NCBI RefSeq assembly: GCF_040396155.1
Contig: NZ_JBEBOY010000008.1
Location: 55,013-119,012, forward strand
Direction: 5' to 3'
Origin: Tissierella praeacuta_A
GTDB lineage: Bacteria; Bacillota; Clostridia; Tissierellales; Tissierellaceae
DNA length: 64,000 nucleotides
The notes beneath the pieces are model-generated. The model searched no databases and was not told the DNA's origin. It saw only the letters and a program-made list of their open reading frames with translations. The position numbers and the translations under genes are program-made. Of the stretch, positions 33,112 to 43,072 are shown piece after piece (within the stretch, counting starts at the first letter, position 1; each line of letters starts with the position of its first letter).

Positions 33112-36100
33112 ATGTTTCAAAGCAATTTTCAATTTCTAGAACAAAGATGGCCTATGTTAGCTAATTTGGGGAAATTAGCTGAAAAGAACATTTATCAGGA
33201 TTCAAATACAAGCTTAATAAAGTTAGGTATGTTTGCAGAACTAATAGTTGATTATATGTTTGCTTATGATAATCTAGAATACCCAACATATGATAGTCAA
33301 ATAAATAGGATAAGAGTTTTAAAACAAAATGATCTACTACCTTGTGAGATAGATCAGATACTTTATACATTAAGGATATCAAGGAATAAAGCAGCTCATG
33401 AAAATTATAGTAGTGTTGAGGATGCAAAGATTAATACGAGTCTGGTTTTCAAACTATCTACATGGTTTATGCAAACCTATGGTGATTGGAGCTTTGAACC
33501 AAGAGATTTTGTGATGCCTACAGAGAGTAATGAGAAGAATTATATAGAGCAGTTAAGAAAAGAAAGTGAAGAATTAACTCTAGATTATGAAAATAAATTA
33601 AAGCAGTTACAAAGAGAACTTAATCAACTGAGAATTCAGAAGACTGACGAAAGTACTAAAGAAAGACAAGAAAAATCTGCAAGAGCAGCTTCTCTAATTG
33701 AATTAAATGAAGATGAAACTAGAAAACTTATTGATGAACAATTAACGAGTTGTGGATGGGAAGCAGATACCAAGATACTTAGATATGCTAATGGTACAAG
33801 ACCGCAAAAAAACAAGAATATGGCAATAGCAGAATGGCCTACATCTGCTGTTGGATCTAGGAGAAGTGGTAGGGCTGATTATGCTCTATTTGTTGGAACG
33901 GAAATTGTGGGTCTAGTAGAAGCTAAAAGGGGAAGCAAAGATATTCCTTCAGATATAGAAGATTGTAAAGATTACGCAAAGAATATTAAGGATGAACATA
34001 GTGAATATGTGATTAGAACCTGGGGAGATTACAAGGTACCATTTCTATTTTCTACAAATGGAAGAAAGTATTTAAAACAATTAGAAGAAAAATCAGGCAT
34101 ATGGTTCTTAGATGCTAGGGAATCCACGAATCATCCAAAAGCCTTACAATCGTGGTATACTCCTAAAGGCCTTAAGGATTTATTAGATAAAGACATAGAA
34201 GGAGCAACAAAGAGCTTAGAAGAAGAATCTCTTGAGTACTTAAAAGATCGTAAGGGGTTAAGTCTTAGACAATATCAAATTGATGCTATTAAGGCAACAG
34301 AAGCTGCTATAGCTAATGGAAAAGATTATATATTATTATCCATGGCAACTGGTACAGGTAAAACTAGAACTATAGTAGGCTTAGTTTATAGGCTTATAAA
34401 GACTGGTAGGTTTAAGAGAATACTTTTTTTAGTTGATCGTTCTGCTTTAGGAAATCAAACTGAAGATACATTTAAAGAAACAATAATTGAAGACTTACAG
34501 ACATTTAATTCCATGTATGATATTAAAAGTCTTGATGATAAGACACCAGAACTTACTACAAAGCTTCATATAGCAACTGTACAAGGAATGGTAAAAAGAA
34601 TTATGTATTCAGCCGAAGTGGTATCCAAAGTAGATGATTATGATTGTATAATTGTAGATGAAGCCCATAGGGGCTATTTACTCGATAAAGAAATGGGAGA
34701 AGTAGAGTTAGAATTTAGAAATCAAGATGATTATGTAAGTAAGTATAGAAATGTATTAGAATATTTTGATGCTACTAAGATAGCGCTTACTGCTACACCT
34801 GCTTTACATACTACAGCTATATTTGGCAAACCTGTATTTGAATATTCTTATAGAGAAGCAGTAATTGATGGATATTTAGTTGATCATGAACCACCTCACA
34901 GAATTATAACCGAATTAAGTAATGAAGGGATTAACTATAAGGCGGGGGACATAGTTCCAATATATGATCCTATTACAAATGAAATTATAAATAGTGCAGA
35001 GCTTCCAGATGATTTAAATATAGAGATAGAGAATTTCAATAAGAAGGTATTAAATGAGAACTTTAACAGAGTTGTATTAGAAGAAATTCTAGATTATATA
35101 TCTCCAGAAGGTCCAGAGAAGACATTAATATTTGCTGCAACTGATAATCATGCAGATGTTGTTGTTAGATTGATTAAGGAGATATATGGAGAAAAAGGAA
35201 TTGATATTGATGATGATGCTGTAATGAAAATAACAGGATCAATTAAAGATTCTGAACTAGCTATCAAGAAATATAAAAATGAGGATTATCCAGCTATAGC
35301 AGTTACAGTGGACTTATTATCTACGGGCATTGATGTTCCTCAGATATGCAATATAGTATTCTTAAGAAGGGTTAAATCAAGGATACTATATGAGCAGATG
35401 CTAGGCAGAGCTACAAGGCTGTGTGATGAAATAAATAAAACACACTTTAATATATATGATGCTGTAAAGTTGTATGAAGGCTTGGAAAAGGTAACTAATA
35501 TGAAGCCTGTAGTAGCAAGAAATACTGTAAAATTTGAAGAGCTAATAGAAGAATTGCTAAAATTAGACTCTCAGGATAAAAAGAAGAAGCATATTGATGA
35601 AATTATGGCTAAGTTTCATAGAAATAAAAAGAAATTAAAAGATGATAAATTAGAGGAATTTAAATCTTATTCAAAGGGCAAGACCCCAGATGAGTTTATA
35701 GCTGATTTAAAATATGGAGATATCAACAAAATAGTTGATATCATAGAAAAGAGCAAGGAATTATTTAAGTTCTTAGATGAATATGAATACAACCCTAGGA
35801 AAGTAATTATATCAACTCATGAGGACAGAGTAATAGAGTCTTTTGTTGGCTATGGTGAATCTAAAAAACCAGAAGATTATTTAGAAGAATTTGGTAGGTT
35901 TATAAATGATAATCTTAACAAAATAGCTGCATTGCAAATAGCATGTCAAAGACCACAAGAACTTACTAGGGCTGAATTAAAATCCTTGATACAAGAGTTA
36001 TATAAACACGGTTTTTCTGAGATTAACTTAAATACTGCCTATAATCAAATGACTAATGCAGAGATTACTGCAGATATTATTAGCTTTATAAGACAGCAGG

Positions 36101-36378
36101 CTTTAGGCAGTGTATTGATTGACCATGAGGAAAGAATAAAAAATGCAATGAAAAAGATTAGAGATTTACAGAAATGGAATAAGGTTCAGAAGCAATGGCT
36201 AGATAGAATCGAGAAGCAATTAATAAAGGAATATATAATTGAAAAAGATTCTTTTAATTCAGGAGCATTTGAAACTAGTGGGGGATTCGATAGAATCAAT
36301 AAACAATTTGGTGGAAAATTAGAAGAATTAATTGAAGTTATTAATAAGAATTTGTACGACGAGAGGGGAACAGCATAA
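33112..36378 (+). CDS. hsdR: Type I restriction enzyme, R subunit
   Basis: The 1088-residue protein has, in order, a DUF4145-like helical domain (about 15-125), a coiled coil (150-195), the HsdR nuclease domain with D256 and E270-x-K272 (VEAKRG, PD-(D/E)xK type), the translocase domains with Walker A TGTGKT (413-418) and DEAH (516-519), and an EcoEI-type C-terminal domain. It cuts unmodified DNA after ATP-driven translocation. The start follows AAGGGGTGA. It is the first gene of hsdR-hsdM-hsdS-DUF3990-partner. Confidence 0.95.
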   Translation: MFQSNFQFLEQRWPMLANLGKLAEKNIYQDSNTSLIKLGMFAELIVDYMFAYDNLEYPTYDSQINRIRVLKQNDLLPCEIDQILYTLRISRNKAAHENYSSVEDAKINTSLVFKLSTWFMQTYGDWSFEPRDFVMPTESNEKNYIEQLRKESEELTLDYENKLKQLQRELNQLRIQKTDESTKERQEKSARAASLIELNEDETRKLIDEQLTSCGWEADTKILRYANGTRPQKNKNMAIAEWPTSAVGSRRSGRADYALFVGTEIVGLVEAKRGSKDIPSDIEDCKDYAKNIKDEHSEYVIRTWGDYKVPFLFSTNGRKYLKQLEEKSGIWFLDARESTNHPKALQSWYTPKGLKDLLDKDIEGATKSLEEESLEYLKDRKGLSLRQYQIDAIKATEAAIANGKDYILLSMATGTGKTRTIVGLVYRLIKTGRFKRILFLVDRSALGNQTEDTFKETIIEDLQTFNSMYDIKSLDDKTPELTTKLHIATVQGMVKRIMYSAEVVSKVDDYDCIIVDEAHRGYLLDKEMGEVELEFRNQDDYVSKYRNVLEYFDATKIALTATPALHTTAIFGKPVFEYSYREAVIDGYLVDHEPPHRIITELSNEGINYKAGDIVPIYDPITNEIINSAELPDDLNIEIENFNKKVLNENFNRVVLEEILDYISPEGPEKTLIFAATDNHADVVVRLIKEIYGEKGIDIDDDAVMKITGSIKDSELAIKKYKNEDYPAIAVTVDLLSTGIDVPQICNIVFLRRVKSRILYEQMLGRATRLCDEINKTHFNIYDAVKLYEGLEKVTNMKPVVARNTVKFEELIEELLKLDSQDKKKKHIDEIMAKFHRNKKKLKDDKLEEFKSYSKGKTPDEFIADLKYGDINKIVDIIEKSKELFKFLDEYEYNPRKVIISTHEDRVIESFVGYGESKKPEDYLEEFGRFINDNLNKIAALQIACQRPQELTRAELKSLIQELYKHGFSEINLNTAYNQMTNAEITADIISFIRQQALGSVLIDHEERIKNAMKKIRDLQKWNKVQKQWLDRIEKQLIKEYIIEKDSFNSGAFETSGGFDRINKQFGGKLEELIEVINKNLYDERGTA

Positions 36379-36380
36379 AA

Positions 36381-37799
36381 ATGAATAATCAAGAAATCGT
36401 AAATAAGCTATGGAACTTATGCAATGTACTTAGAGATGATGGAATAACTTATCATCAATATGTTACAGAGTTGACTTATATATTATTTTTAAAAATGGCA
36501 AAAGAAACAGGAACTGAAAATAACATTTCAGAAGAATATAGATGGGATAAGCTTGTGGCAAAGGAAGGAATTGAGCTAAAAAATTTCTACAGAAAATTAC
36601 TCTTAGAACTAGGTGCAAATGGAACTGGAAAGATTAAGGAAATCTATACTAATGCTAATTCTAATATAGATGAGCCTAAAAACCTAGATAAGATAATTAA
36701 ATCCATTGATGAACTAGACTGGTATAGTGCAAAGGAAGAAGGATTGGGCAATTTATACGAGGGACTATTAGAGAAAAACGCTAATGAAAAGAAATCAGGA
36801 GCAGGCCAATACTTTACTCCAAGACCACTTATTAATGTAATAGTAGAGCTAATAGATCCGCAGCCAGGTGAAAGATGTAATGACCCTGCAGCTGGAACCT
36901 TCGGATTCATGATAGCAGCAGATAGGCATATAAAGAGAAAAACAGATGATTTATTCGATTTAGATGAAAAATCACAAGGATTTCAAAAGAAAGAAGCCTT
37001 TACAGGCTGTGAATTGGTACAAGAAACTCATAGATTAGCATTAATGAATGCTATGTTACATGATATAGATGGAGAAATTTATTTAGGAGATACACTATCA
37101 AATCTAGGTAAGAAAATGAAGAACTTTGATGTTGTAATGACTAATCCTCCATTTGGCACTAAAAAAGGTGGAGAAAGGCCTACTAGAGATGATTTAACAT
37201 TTATATCATCTAATAAACAACTAAATTTCCTGCAACACATTTATAGATCATTAAAGAAAGATGGAAATGCTAGAGCAGCTGTAGTATTACCTGATAATGT
37301 ATTATTCCAAGATGGTGATGGAGAGCGAATAAGGGAGGATTTAATGGATAAATGTAATCTTCATACGATACTTAGGCTACCTACTGGAATCTTCTATGCT
37401 CAAGGGGTAAAGACCAATGTATTATTCTTCACTAGAGGAACTACAGATAAAGATAATACAAAGGAAGTATGGTTCTATGATTTAAGAACAAATATGAAAT
37501 CATTTGGTAAGAAAAATACCTTAACAGAAGAACATTTCAACGATTTTATAAATGCATATACAGCGGAAGATAGAAGTAAAGTAAATGATGAAAGATGGAG
37601 TAGATTTACTAGAGAGGAAATCAAGGTAAAGGGAGATAGCTTAGATTTAGGACTTATAAAAGATGAATCCTTAATAGACTATGAAGATTTACCAGACCCA
37701 ATAGAATCAGCAGAAGATGCAGTAGCAAAACTAGAAGAAGCCACAGACCTTTTAATGAGTATTATAAGGGAACTTAGACTCTTGGATGGTGATAGGTAA
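36381..37799 (+). CDS. hsdM: Type I restriction-modification methyltransferase, M subunit
   Basis: This 472-residue N6-adenine methyltransferase has the SAM-binding motif DPAAGT (168-173) and the catalytic NPPF (255-258). The N-terminal HsdM_N region (1-130) begins with the typical KLWNLCNVLRDDGITYHQYV. With HsdS it methylates the host sites; with HsdR it forms the restriction complex. It begins two bases after hsdR and its stop codon shares a base with the start of hsdS. Confidence 0.96.
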   Translation: MNNQEIVNKLWNLCNVLRDDGITYHQYVTELTYILFLKMAKETGTENNISEEYRWDKLVAKEGIELKNFYRKLLLELGANGTGKIKEIYTNANSNIDEPKNLDKIIKSIDELDWYSAKEEGLGNLYEGLLEKNANEKKSGAGQYFTPRPLINVIVELIDPQPGERCNDPAAGTFGFMIAADRHIKRKTDDLFDLDEKSQGFQKKEAFTGCELVQETHRLALMNAMLHDIDGEIYLGDTLSNLGKKMKNFDVVMTNPPFGTKKGGERPTRDDLTFISSNKQLNFLQHIYRSLKKDGNARAAVVLPDNVLFQDGDGERIREDLMDKCNLHTILRLPTGIFYAQGVKTNVLFFTRGTTDKDNTKEVWFYDLRTNMKSFGKKNTLTEEHFNDFINAYTAEDRSKVNDERWSRFTREEIKVKGDSLDLGLIKDESLIDYEDLPDPIESAEDAVAKLEEATDLLMSIIRELRLLDGDR

Positions 37800-39211
37800 T
37801 GGAGAAGACTATAGAAGGATTATTGAAGGAAGCGTTGGTTCCAGTAGGGGAACAACCTTATGAAGTTCCTGAGAATTGGATATGGGTTAAACTTTATAGC
37901 ATTGATTCTAGAAGGCCTAAAAATATCAATCCAATGAATAATGGTGAAACAACTTTTGAATTATACAGTGTTCCAAGTTATGATAATCAACAACCTGAAA
38001 TATGTAAAGGTAGTGAAATTAAATCTAATAAACAAGAAGTTTATAAGGATGAAGTATTACTTTGCAAGATAAACCCAAGAATTAATAGAGTATGGATAGT
38101 TGATGAATATACGGAGTATACTAAGCTAGCATCATCTGAATGGATTGTTATAAATACAAATGGTAAGATTAATTCTAGATTTTTAATGTGGATGCTAAGG
38201 AGTAGTTATTTTAGAGAAATTATTCAATCAAATGTATCAGGTGTTGGTGGTTCGCTAACTCGTGCTAGACCAAAAGAAGTTAAAAATTACCCTATACCAC
38301 TGTCGCCTTTATCTGAACAACAACGAATAGTAACTAAAATAGAATTCTTATTCTCAAAAATAGATAAAGCAAAAGAACTTATAGAGGGGGTAAGAGAAGG
38401 ATTTGAAAATAGAAAAGCAGCTATTCTTGCAAAGGCCTTTAGGGGGGAAGTGACGGATAAGTGGAGAGAAGAGAATTCTGATATAGAGTTTAAAGAAACA
38501 TTGATAGAAAAAATAGATAATGAATGTTCAGAGAAATCCTATAGATTACCTAAGACTTGGAGATGGGTTCAAATAAAAGAGATAATACGAGAAATGCAAA
38601 CAAAGAAACCATTCTCTATAGATAAAGATTTCTTTCACTATATTGATATAGACTCAATTGATAATAAGAATCAGCAAATTAGAGAAATGAAGATAGTAGA
38701 AGTTAATAAAGCACCAAGTAGAGCGAGTAGACATGTAGAAAAGGGCGATGTAGTAATTTCATTAGTTAGACCTTATTTGAAGAATATTGCTTTAGTAGAA
38801 TACGACCAAGACGATATGATAGCTTCAACTGGATTTTATGTGTGTAAAACAAAATCAATATATGAGTCTAAATTATTATACTACTATTTGAAATCAGATG
38901 CTTTTACAAATTTATTAACGAGTTTGATGAGAGGAGATAATTCACCTTCTGTTAGGATTAGTGAGTTTCCTGAACAACTAATCCCCCTCCCGCCTCTAGA
39001 AGAACAAAAAGAAATGGTTCGTATCCTAGACAATCTTCTATCCTTCGAATCAAAAATAGGAGAATTAACTGAACTAGAAGAACAAATAGAACTACTTAAA
39101 AAATCCATACTAGCAAAAGCCTTTAGAGGTGAATTAGGCACCAATGACAATACTGAAGAATCAGCTATTGAATTACTAAAGGAAGTTTTATCTAATAAAG
39201 GAGATTTATAA
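37799..39211 (+). CDS. hsdS: Type I restriction-modification specificity subunit
   Basis: This 470-residue protein has two target-recognition domains (about 15-185 and 245-420), each followed by a conserved helical spacer ending in the repeated motif (S/A)ILAKAFRGE (near 208 and near 438). The spacers set the length of the gap in the bipartite recognition site. Both halves look complete, so the protein should be functional; the recognition sequence cannot be deduced. The DUF3990 gene starts two bases after the stop codon. Confidence 0.94.
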   Translation: MEKTIEGLLKEALVPVGEQPYEVPENWIWVKLYSIDSRRPKNINPMNNGETTFELYSVPSYDNQQPEICKGSEIKSNKQEVYKDEVLLCKINPRINRVWIVDEYTEYTKLASSEWIVINTNGKINSRFLMWMLRSSYFREIIQSNVSGVGGSLTRARPKEVKNYPIPLSPLSEQQRIVTKIEFLFSKIDKAKELIEGVREGFENRKAAILAKAFRGEVTDKWREENSDIEFKETLIEKIDNECSEKSYRLPKTWRWVQIKEIIREMQTKKPFSIDKDFFHYIDIDSIDNKNQQIREMKIVEVNKAPSRASRHVEKGDVVISLVRPYLKNIALVEYDQDDMIASTGFYVCKTKSIYESKLLYYYLKSDAFTNLLTSLMRGDNSPSVRISEFPEQLIPLPPLEEQKEMVRILDNLLSFESKIGELTELEEQIELLKKSILAKAFRGELGTNDNTEESAIELLKEVLSNKGDL

Positions 39212-39212
39212 A

Positions 39213-39677
39213 ATGGGAAAGATGACAGTTTATCATGGTAGCTATATTGCTATAAAGAAACCAAAGATAATCAAAGGAAGAAATACAAAGGATTTTGGAG
39301 AGGGATTTTATTGTACTATTATTCGTGAGCAAGCAGAAAGATGGGCTAAAAGATATGATATACCATTGGTAAACACTTATACCGTACGAATGAACACAAA
39401 TCTTAAAATATTGGAATTCAAAGATATGACAGAAGAATGGCTTGATTTTATTATTGACTGTCGATATGGAAAGCCTCATGATTATGATATTGTAATTGGA
39501 GCTATGGCCAATGATCAAATATACAATTTTATAGCTGATTATATTGATGGAATTATTACAAGAGAACAATTTTGGGTAATGGCTAAATTCAAATATCCAA
39601 CACATCAAATTAATTTCTGTACAGATAATGCACTAAAATGTTTAGAGTTTTTATCAGGAGAGGAGTTACCAGAATGA
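39213..39677 (+). CDS. DUF3990 protein, ADP-ribosyltransferase-fold candidate toxin
   Basis: The 154-residue protein matches DUF3990, placed in the ADP-ribosyltransferase clan. Visible features are VYHGSY (H8) and FGEGFYCTIIREQAERWA (Y33, with the conserved QAxxWAxR helix), resembling the H-Y-E arrangement of ART domains. The start lies two bases after hsdS, with an AAAGGAG site, so the gene is in the restriction operon. Its stop overlaps the next start (ATGA). Toxin function is inferred from the fold and from pairing with a small partner gene; no activity is shown here. Confidence 0.75.
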   Translation: MGKMTVYHGSYIAIKKPKIIKGRNTKDFGEGFYCTIIREQAERWAKRYDIPLVNTYTVRMNTNLKILEFKDMTEEWLDFIIDCRYGKPHDYDIVIGAMANDQIYNFIADYIDGIITREQFWVMAKFKYPTHQINFCTDNALKCLEFLSGEELPE

Positions 39678-40129
39678 TGGGAAGAGAAAATCCAAAAGAA
39701 AATGATCTTTTTTTCACTTGTAGTTTAATCGAATATATTGGTAGAAAGACCAAAAATAAAAGAGCTGATGTTGTAAACAGATTAGGAAAATCTACTATTT
39801 TCAAAATCTATGAATTAGCAGATATTTATCACAGTGATAATATCGACCGTGTAAGCGATGACTTTATCCGAGAATCAAATATTACAGTAGGAGATTTTGA
39901 TAATATTACTTCTACTAAATATTCTATTCCAAGTCATTGGGATATAGGTAAAGTATATAAACGTCTCATACTTGGTATTGCAAAAGAAAAGGACATAAGT
40001 GTTATTGATGCATTATTTGCAGCTTACAATTCTTTTATAAGCGAAAAAATTCAAGATTTTAACAGTAGCTTTTATTATGATGCACCCCAAAACATACTTA
40101 ATGCCTATTTATATGGAGTAATTGAATAA
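39674..40129 (+). CDS. Partner of the DUF3990 protein (candidate antitoxin)
   Basis: The start at 39674 overlaps the DUF3990 stop codon (ATGA) and follows GGAGAGGAG; an in-frame ATG 12 codons upstream lies inside the DUF3990 gene. The 151-residue protein is mainly helical: an N-terminal part FFTCSLIEYIGRKTKNKRADVVNRLG recalls DUF3791-like partners (low confidence, split here by context), then IYELADIYHSDNIDRVSDDF and SHWDIGKVYKRLI. Such genes commonly accompany DUF3990 genes. Neutralising or tethering the partner is inferred. A terminator shared with ychF follows. Confidence 0.6.
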   Translation: MMGRENPKENDLFFTCSLIEYIGRKTKNKRADVVNRLGKSTIFKIYELADIYHSDNIDRVSDDFIRESNITVGDFDNITSTKYSIPSHWDIGKVYKRLILGIAKEKDISVIDALFAAYNSFISEKIQDFNSSFYYDAPQNILNAYLYGVIE

Positions 40130-40158
40130 ATCCCAAGATCATTAACCTTGGGATTTTT
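40128..40158. terminator. Bidirectional terminator, R-M operon and ychF
   Basis: AAATCCCAAG (40128-40137) and CTTGGGATTT (40147-40156) are exact reverse complements with a nine-base loop and a T tail; the two flanking genes converge. Confidence 0.85.
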
Positions 40159-41256
40159 CTATACATTAAATCTAAATAATACAACATCTCCATCTTTCAT
40201 TACATATTCTTTTCCTTCAATTCTAACAAGTCCCTTTTCCTTTGCAGAAGTCATATTACCTCCATGAGCCATTAAATCATCAAATGCTATTATCTCTGCT
40301 CTTATAAATCCTCTTTCTATATCGGAGTGGATTTTACCTGCTGCTTGAGGAGCTAAAATTCCCTTCTTTATAGTCCAAGCTCTAGACTCCATAGGACCTG
40401 CTGTTAAAAAGCTTATAAGTCCTAGTAAACTATAGGATGCCTGTATTAATTTATCAAGACCAGATTTATCAACACCTAAATCCCTTAAGAATTCTAGTTT
40501 TTCATCATCATCTAATAATGAAATTTCTGCTTCAATTTGTGCACTAACTACGACTACTTCTGCATTTTCTGTAGAAGCAAATTCTTTTACTTTAGTTACA
40601 TAAGGATTTGAATTTCCACCATCAGCTAAGTCATTTTCTGAAACATTTGCTGCATAGATAACAGGTTTTGAGCTTAGAAGATTGAAAGATTTCACGATTT
40701 CATTTTCTTCAGGTGATAAGTCTAATGTTCTTACAGATTTTCCTTCTTCCAAGGATTGAATTGTTCTTTGAATAAGTTCAATTTCTGTAGAAAGACTTTT
40801 ATCTCCTTTAGCTGCTTTTTTAGACCTTTCCAGCCTTCTTTCTAATTGTTCCATATCGGAGAACATTAACTCTAGATTTATAGTTTCTATATCTCTAATA
40901 GGGTCTATACTTCCATCTACATGGACTACGTCTACATCTTCAAAACATCTAACTACGTGAACTATAGCCTCTACTTCACGAATATGGGATAAGAATTTGT
41001 TTCCCAGTCCTTCTCCATTACTAGCTCCCTTTACAAGCCCTGCTATATCATAAAATTCAATAGCAGTTGGTACAATTTTCTTTGACTCATATATTTTTGC
41101 TAGTTTTTCAAGTCTATCATCTGGTACTGCCACTACTCCTACATTTGGCTCTATAGTACAAAAAGGATAGTTGGCAGATTCTGCACCAGCTTGGGTTATT
41201 GCATTAAAAAGCGTACTTTTTCCTACATTTGGTAGGCCTACTATTCCAAGTTTCAT
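40159..41256 (-). CDS. ychF: Redox-regulated ATPase YchF (OLA1-type)
   Basis: The 365-residue P-loop protein has G1 GLPNVGKST (residues ~7-15), G3 DIAGLVKGAS and the altered G4 (NVSEND) typical of YchF, which prefers ATP to GTP, followed by a C-terminal TGS-like domain. It associates with ribosomes and modulates stress responses. The ribosome site AAAGGAAAT precedes the ATG on the minus strand. It is a conserved single-copy housekeeping gene. Confidence 0.96.
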   Translation of the reverse strand: MKLGIVGLPNVGKSTLFNAITQAGAESANYPFCTIEPNVGVVAVPDDRLEKLAKIYESKKIVPTAIEFYDIAGLVKGASNGEGLGNKFLSHIREVEAIVHVVRCFEDVDVVHVDGSIDPIRDIETINLELMFSDMEQLERRLERSKKAAKGDKSLSTEIELIQRTIQSLEEGKSVRTLDLSPEENEIVKSFNLLSSKPVIYAANVSENDLADGGNSNPYVTKVKEFASTENAEVVVVSAQIEAEISLLDDDEKLEFLRDLGVDKSGLDKLIQASYSLLGLISFLTAGPMESRAWTIKKGILAPQAAGKIHSDIERGFIRAEIIAFDDLMAHGGNMTSAKEKGLVRIEGKEYVMKDGDVVLFRFNV

Positions 41257-41422
41257 TTTATATTTCCTTTCTATAATAAAAATATTATATTAATTTTTCC
41301 ATAAATAAAAAAATACTTTACAAAAAGAAATTATACAGTATCTAGGTCATAAGTGCAATGATAACATTATTGACGGACTGTTATTAAAGCACTGAGTGGC
41401 TTCATTTATATAAAGATTAATA

Positions 41423-41476
41423 TTGCATATTACCATTATATAACATATAATAAAATAAAAAACCGACTAGTTGGTT
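41423..41476 (+). promoter_or_regulatory. Promoter and TetR operator of the TetR-GNAT operon
   Basis: TTGCAT (41423-41428) is 17 bp from TATAAT (41446-41451). The near-perfect palindrome AACCGACTAGTTGGTT (41461-41476; one mismatched pair) lies on the predicted start point. It is typical of TetR-family operators and implies autorepression. Confidence 0.75.
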
Positions 41477-41490
41477 TGTATGGGGGATAT

Positions 41491-42099
41491 ATGTCAAAGA
41501 TTGAAGATAAGAAAAAAGAAACTAAAAGAAAAAGAATAATTAAACATTCATTCAATTTATTTGCGGAAAAAGGTTATTCAGAAACATCTATGGATGATAT
41601 AGTGAAAGTGTCAGGTATAAGTAAAGGAGGGATATATTATTATTTTAAGAGTAAAGAAGATATATTTTTAGAAATTGCTGAAGAGCGATTGCAACAAAGA
41701 AAAAATATAATAAATAAGGTGAGAAATATTAATTCAAGTAAAGAAAAAATAATCAATTACATAAACTGGACTTTAACAGGATTTCTTCATGAAGATATTC
41801 AAAAAATGTCCAGATTTACCTTTGAATTTTGGTCTGTACTTTCTAGGAATCCTAGTATGGCAGATAAACCTAAGGAAAGATATAAGATATTCTATGATGA
41901 TTTAGTCGATATTCTACAAGAGGGAGTTGATAATGGAGAGTTTAAAAAGGATTTAGATATTGAATCTATGGTCTATATTATTTTATCTTCAATAGACGGT
42001 ATAGGATTTGTAAATTCTGTAATGGGTGTTGGAATGAATCATCGTATAGTTGAAAATTACTTAGATATGATATTGAAAAAAATCGAAAAAGGAGATTAA
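41491..42099 (+). CDS. TetR/AcrR-family transcriptional regulator
   Basis: The 202-residue protein has the TetR HTH at residues 15-60 (AEKGYSETSMDDIVKVSGIS, then KGGIYYYFKSKEDIF) and a C-terminal regulatory domain of the TetR_C family. The ATG at 41491 is supported by GGGGGATAT; a frame extension to 41476 would overlap the operator. A GNAT-acetyltransferase gene follows after two bases, so both are controlled together. Confidence 0.9.
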   Translation: MSKIEDKKKETKRKRIIKHSFNLFAEKGYSETSMDDIVKVSGISKGGIYYYFKSKEDIFLEIAEERLQQRKNIINKVRNINSSKEKIINYINWTLTGFLHEDIQKMSRFTFEFWSVLSRNPSMADKPKERYKIFYDDLVDILQEGVDNGEFKKDLDIESMVYIILSSIDGIGFVNSVMGVGMNHRIVENYLDMILKKIEKGD

Positions 42100-42101
42100 A
42101 A

Positions 42102-42953
42102 ATGATTATATATGAGTATTGTAACAATGTTGAACTTGAAAAAGTATATGATGCTTTTCAAATGGGCTTTTCCGATTATATAGTAAAATTTCAGATTTCT
42201 AAAGAGGATTTTATAAAACGTTTCTTTGGACCAGAAGGGAATCAATTGGAGAATTCATTTATAGCTTTAGATGAAGGCAGTCCAATAGGATTAATCCTAG
42301 GAGGTATTAAAGAGTATGAAGGAATGAGAACTATGCGCTGTGGGTCCCTCTGTGTTCATCCAGATTATCGTGGAAAAGGAATTAGTAAAAGTCTATTTCA
42401 GTTACATAGAAAGGCTGCAGTAAGTAATAAATGTAAACAGATGTTTTTAGAAGTTATAGTAGGTAATGATAGGGCTATTAAATTTTATAGTAAATTAGGC
42501 TATGAAAAGGTCTATGATATAAAGTACTATTCTAATAAAAACATTGATGAACTACATGAGGGAGCAGATGAATCTATAGATATAGAAGAAATAACCTTCG
42601 ATACTATTTTGAATTTATCAGAAGCAATAAGAGATATACATATTAACTGGCAAAATGATTTTGACTATATGAAAAAGCTTGAAGGATTAATCTATTATGG
42701 AGTTTATGAGGAAAATAAACTAATAGGGGCTATGAGTATAAGTAAAAATGGAAAAATCCTCTTTATTTGGGTTAGTCCACAGTATCGTCAAAGAGGAATT
42801 GGAAGAAGCTTCATTTTAAAAGCAGTTAAAGATTTAAACTTAAAGAATATAACTATAAGCTTTCCTAACAATGCTAATATAGAAGGCTTTGTAAAGCGTA
42901 TGAACTTCCAAAAAGACAATATATCACAATATGAGATGTATTTAACTATTTAA
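42102..42953 (+). CDS. GNAT-family N-acetyltransferase with two GNAT domains
   Basis: This 283-residue protein has two GNAT folds. The acetyl-CoA loops are visible as HPDYRGKGISKSLF (residues ~86-99) and SPQYRQRGIGRSFI (residues ~225-238). It acetylates an unknown amine, possibly a drug or a metabolite; operon partnership with a TetR repressor suggests induction by a small molecule. It begins two bases after the regulator gene ends, with AAAGGAGATTA as the ribosome site. The gene ends before the chitinase promoter and is the last of the operon. Confidence 0.82.
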   Translation: MIIYEYCNNVELEKVYDAFQMGFSDYIVKFQISKEDFIKRFFGPEGNQLENSFIALDEGSPIGLILGGIKEYEGMRTMRCGSLCVHPDYRGKGISKSLFQLHRKAAVSNKCKQMFLEVIVGNDRAIKFYSKLGYEKVYDIKYYSNKNIDELHEGADESIDIEEITFDTILNLSEAIRDIHINWQNDFDYMKKLEGLIYYGVYEENKLIGAMSISKNGKILFIWVSPQYRQRGIGRSFILKAVKDLNLKNITISFPNNANIEGFVKRMNFQKDNISQYEMYLTI

Positions 42954-43004
42954 TAGAATGAAATTAATTAATAAAACTACACTAGGATTACCATTATCTG
43001 CAGG

Positions 43005-43035
43005 TTGACATAATAAATAAAACTCTATAATATAT
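43005..43035 (+). promoter_or_regulatory. Promoter of the chitinase-like gene
   Basis: TTGACA at 43005-43010 is followed by TATAAT (43026-43031) at 15 bp or TAATAT at 17 bp. A GTG start with AAAGGAGAGG follows 40 bases later. Confidence 0.6.
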
Positions 43036-43072
43036 CAGAGTAGGTTTATTATGCAAAAGGAGAGGATTTTTA

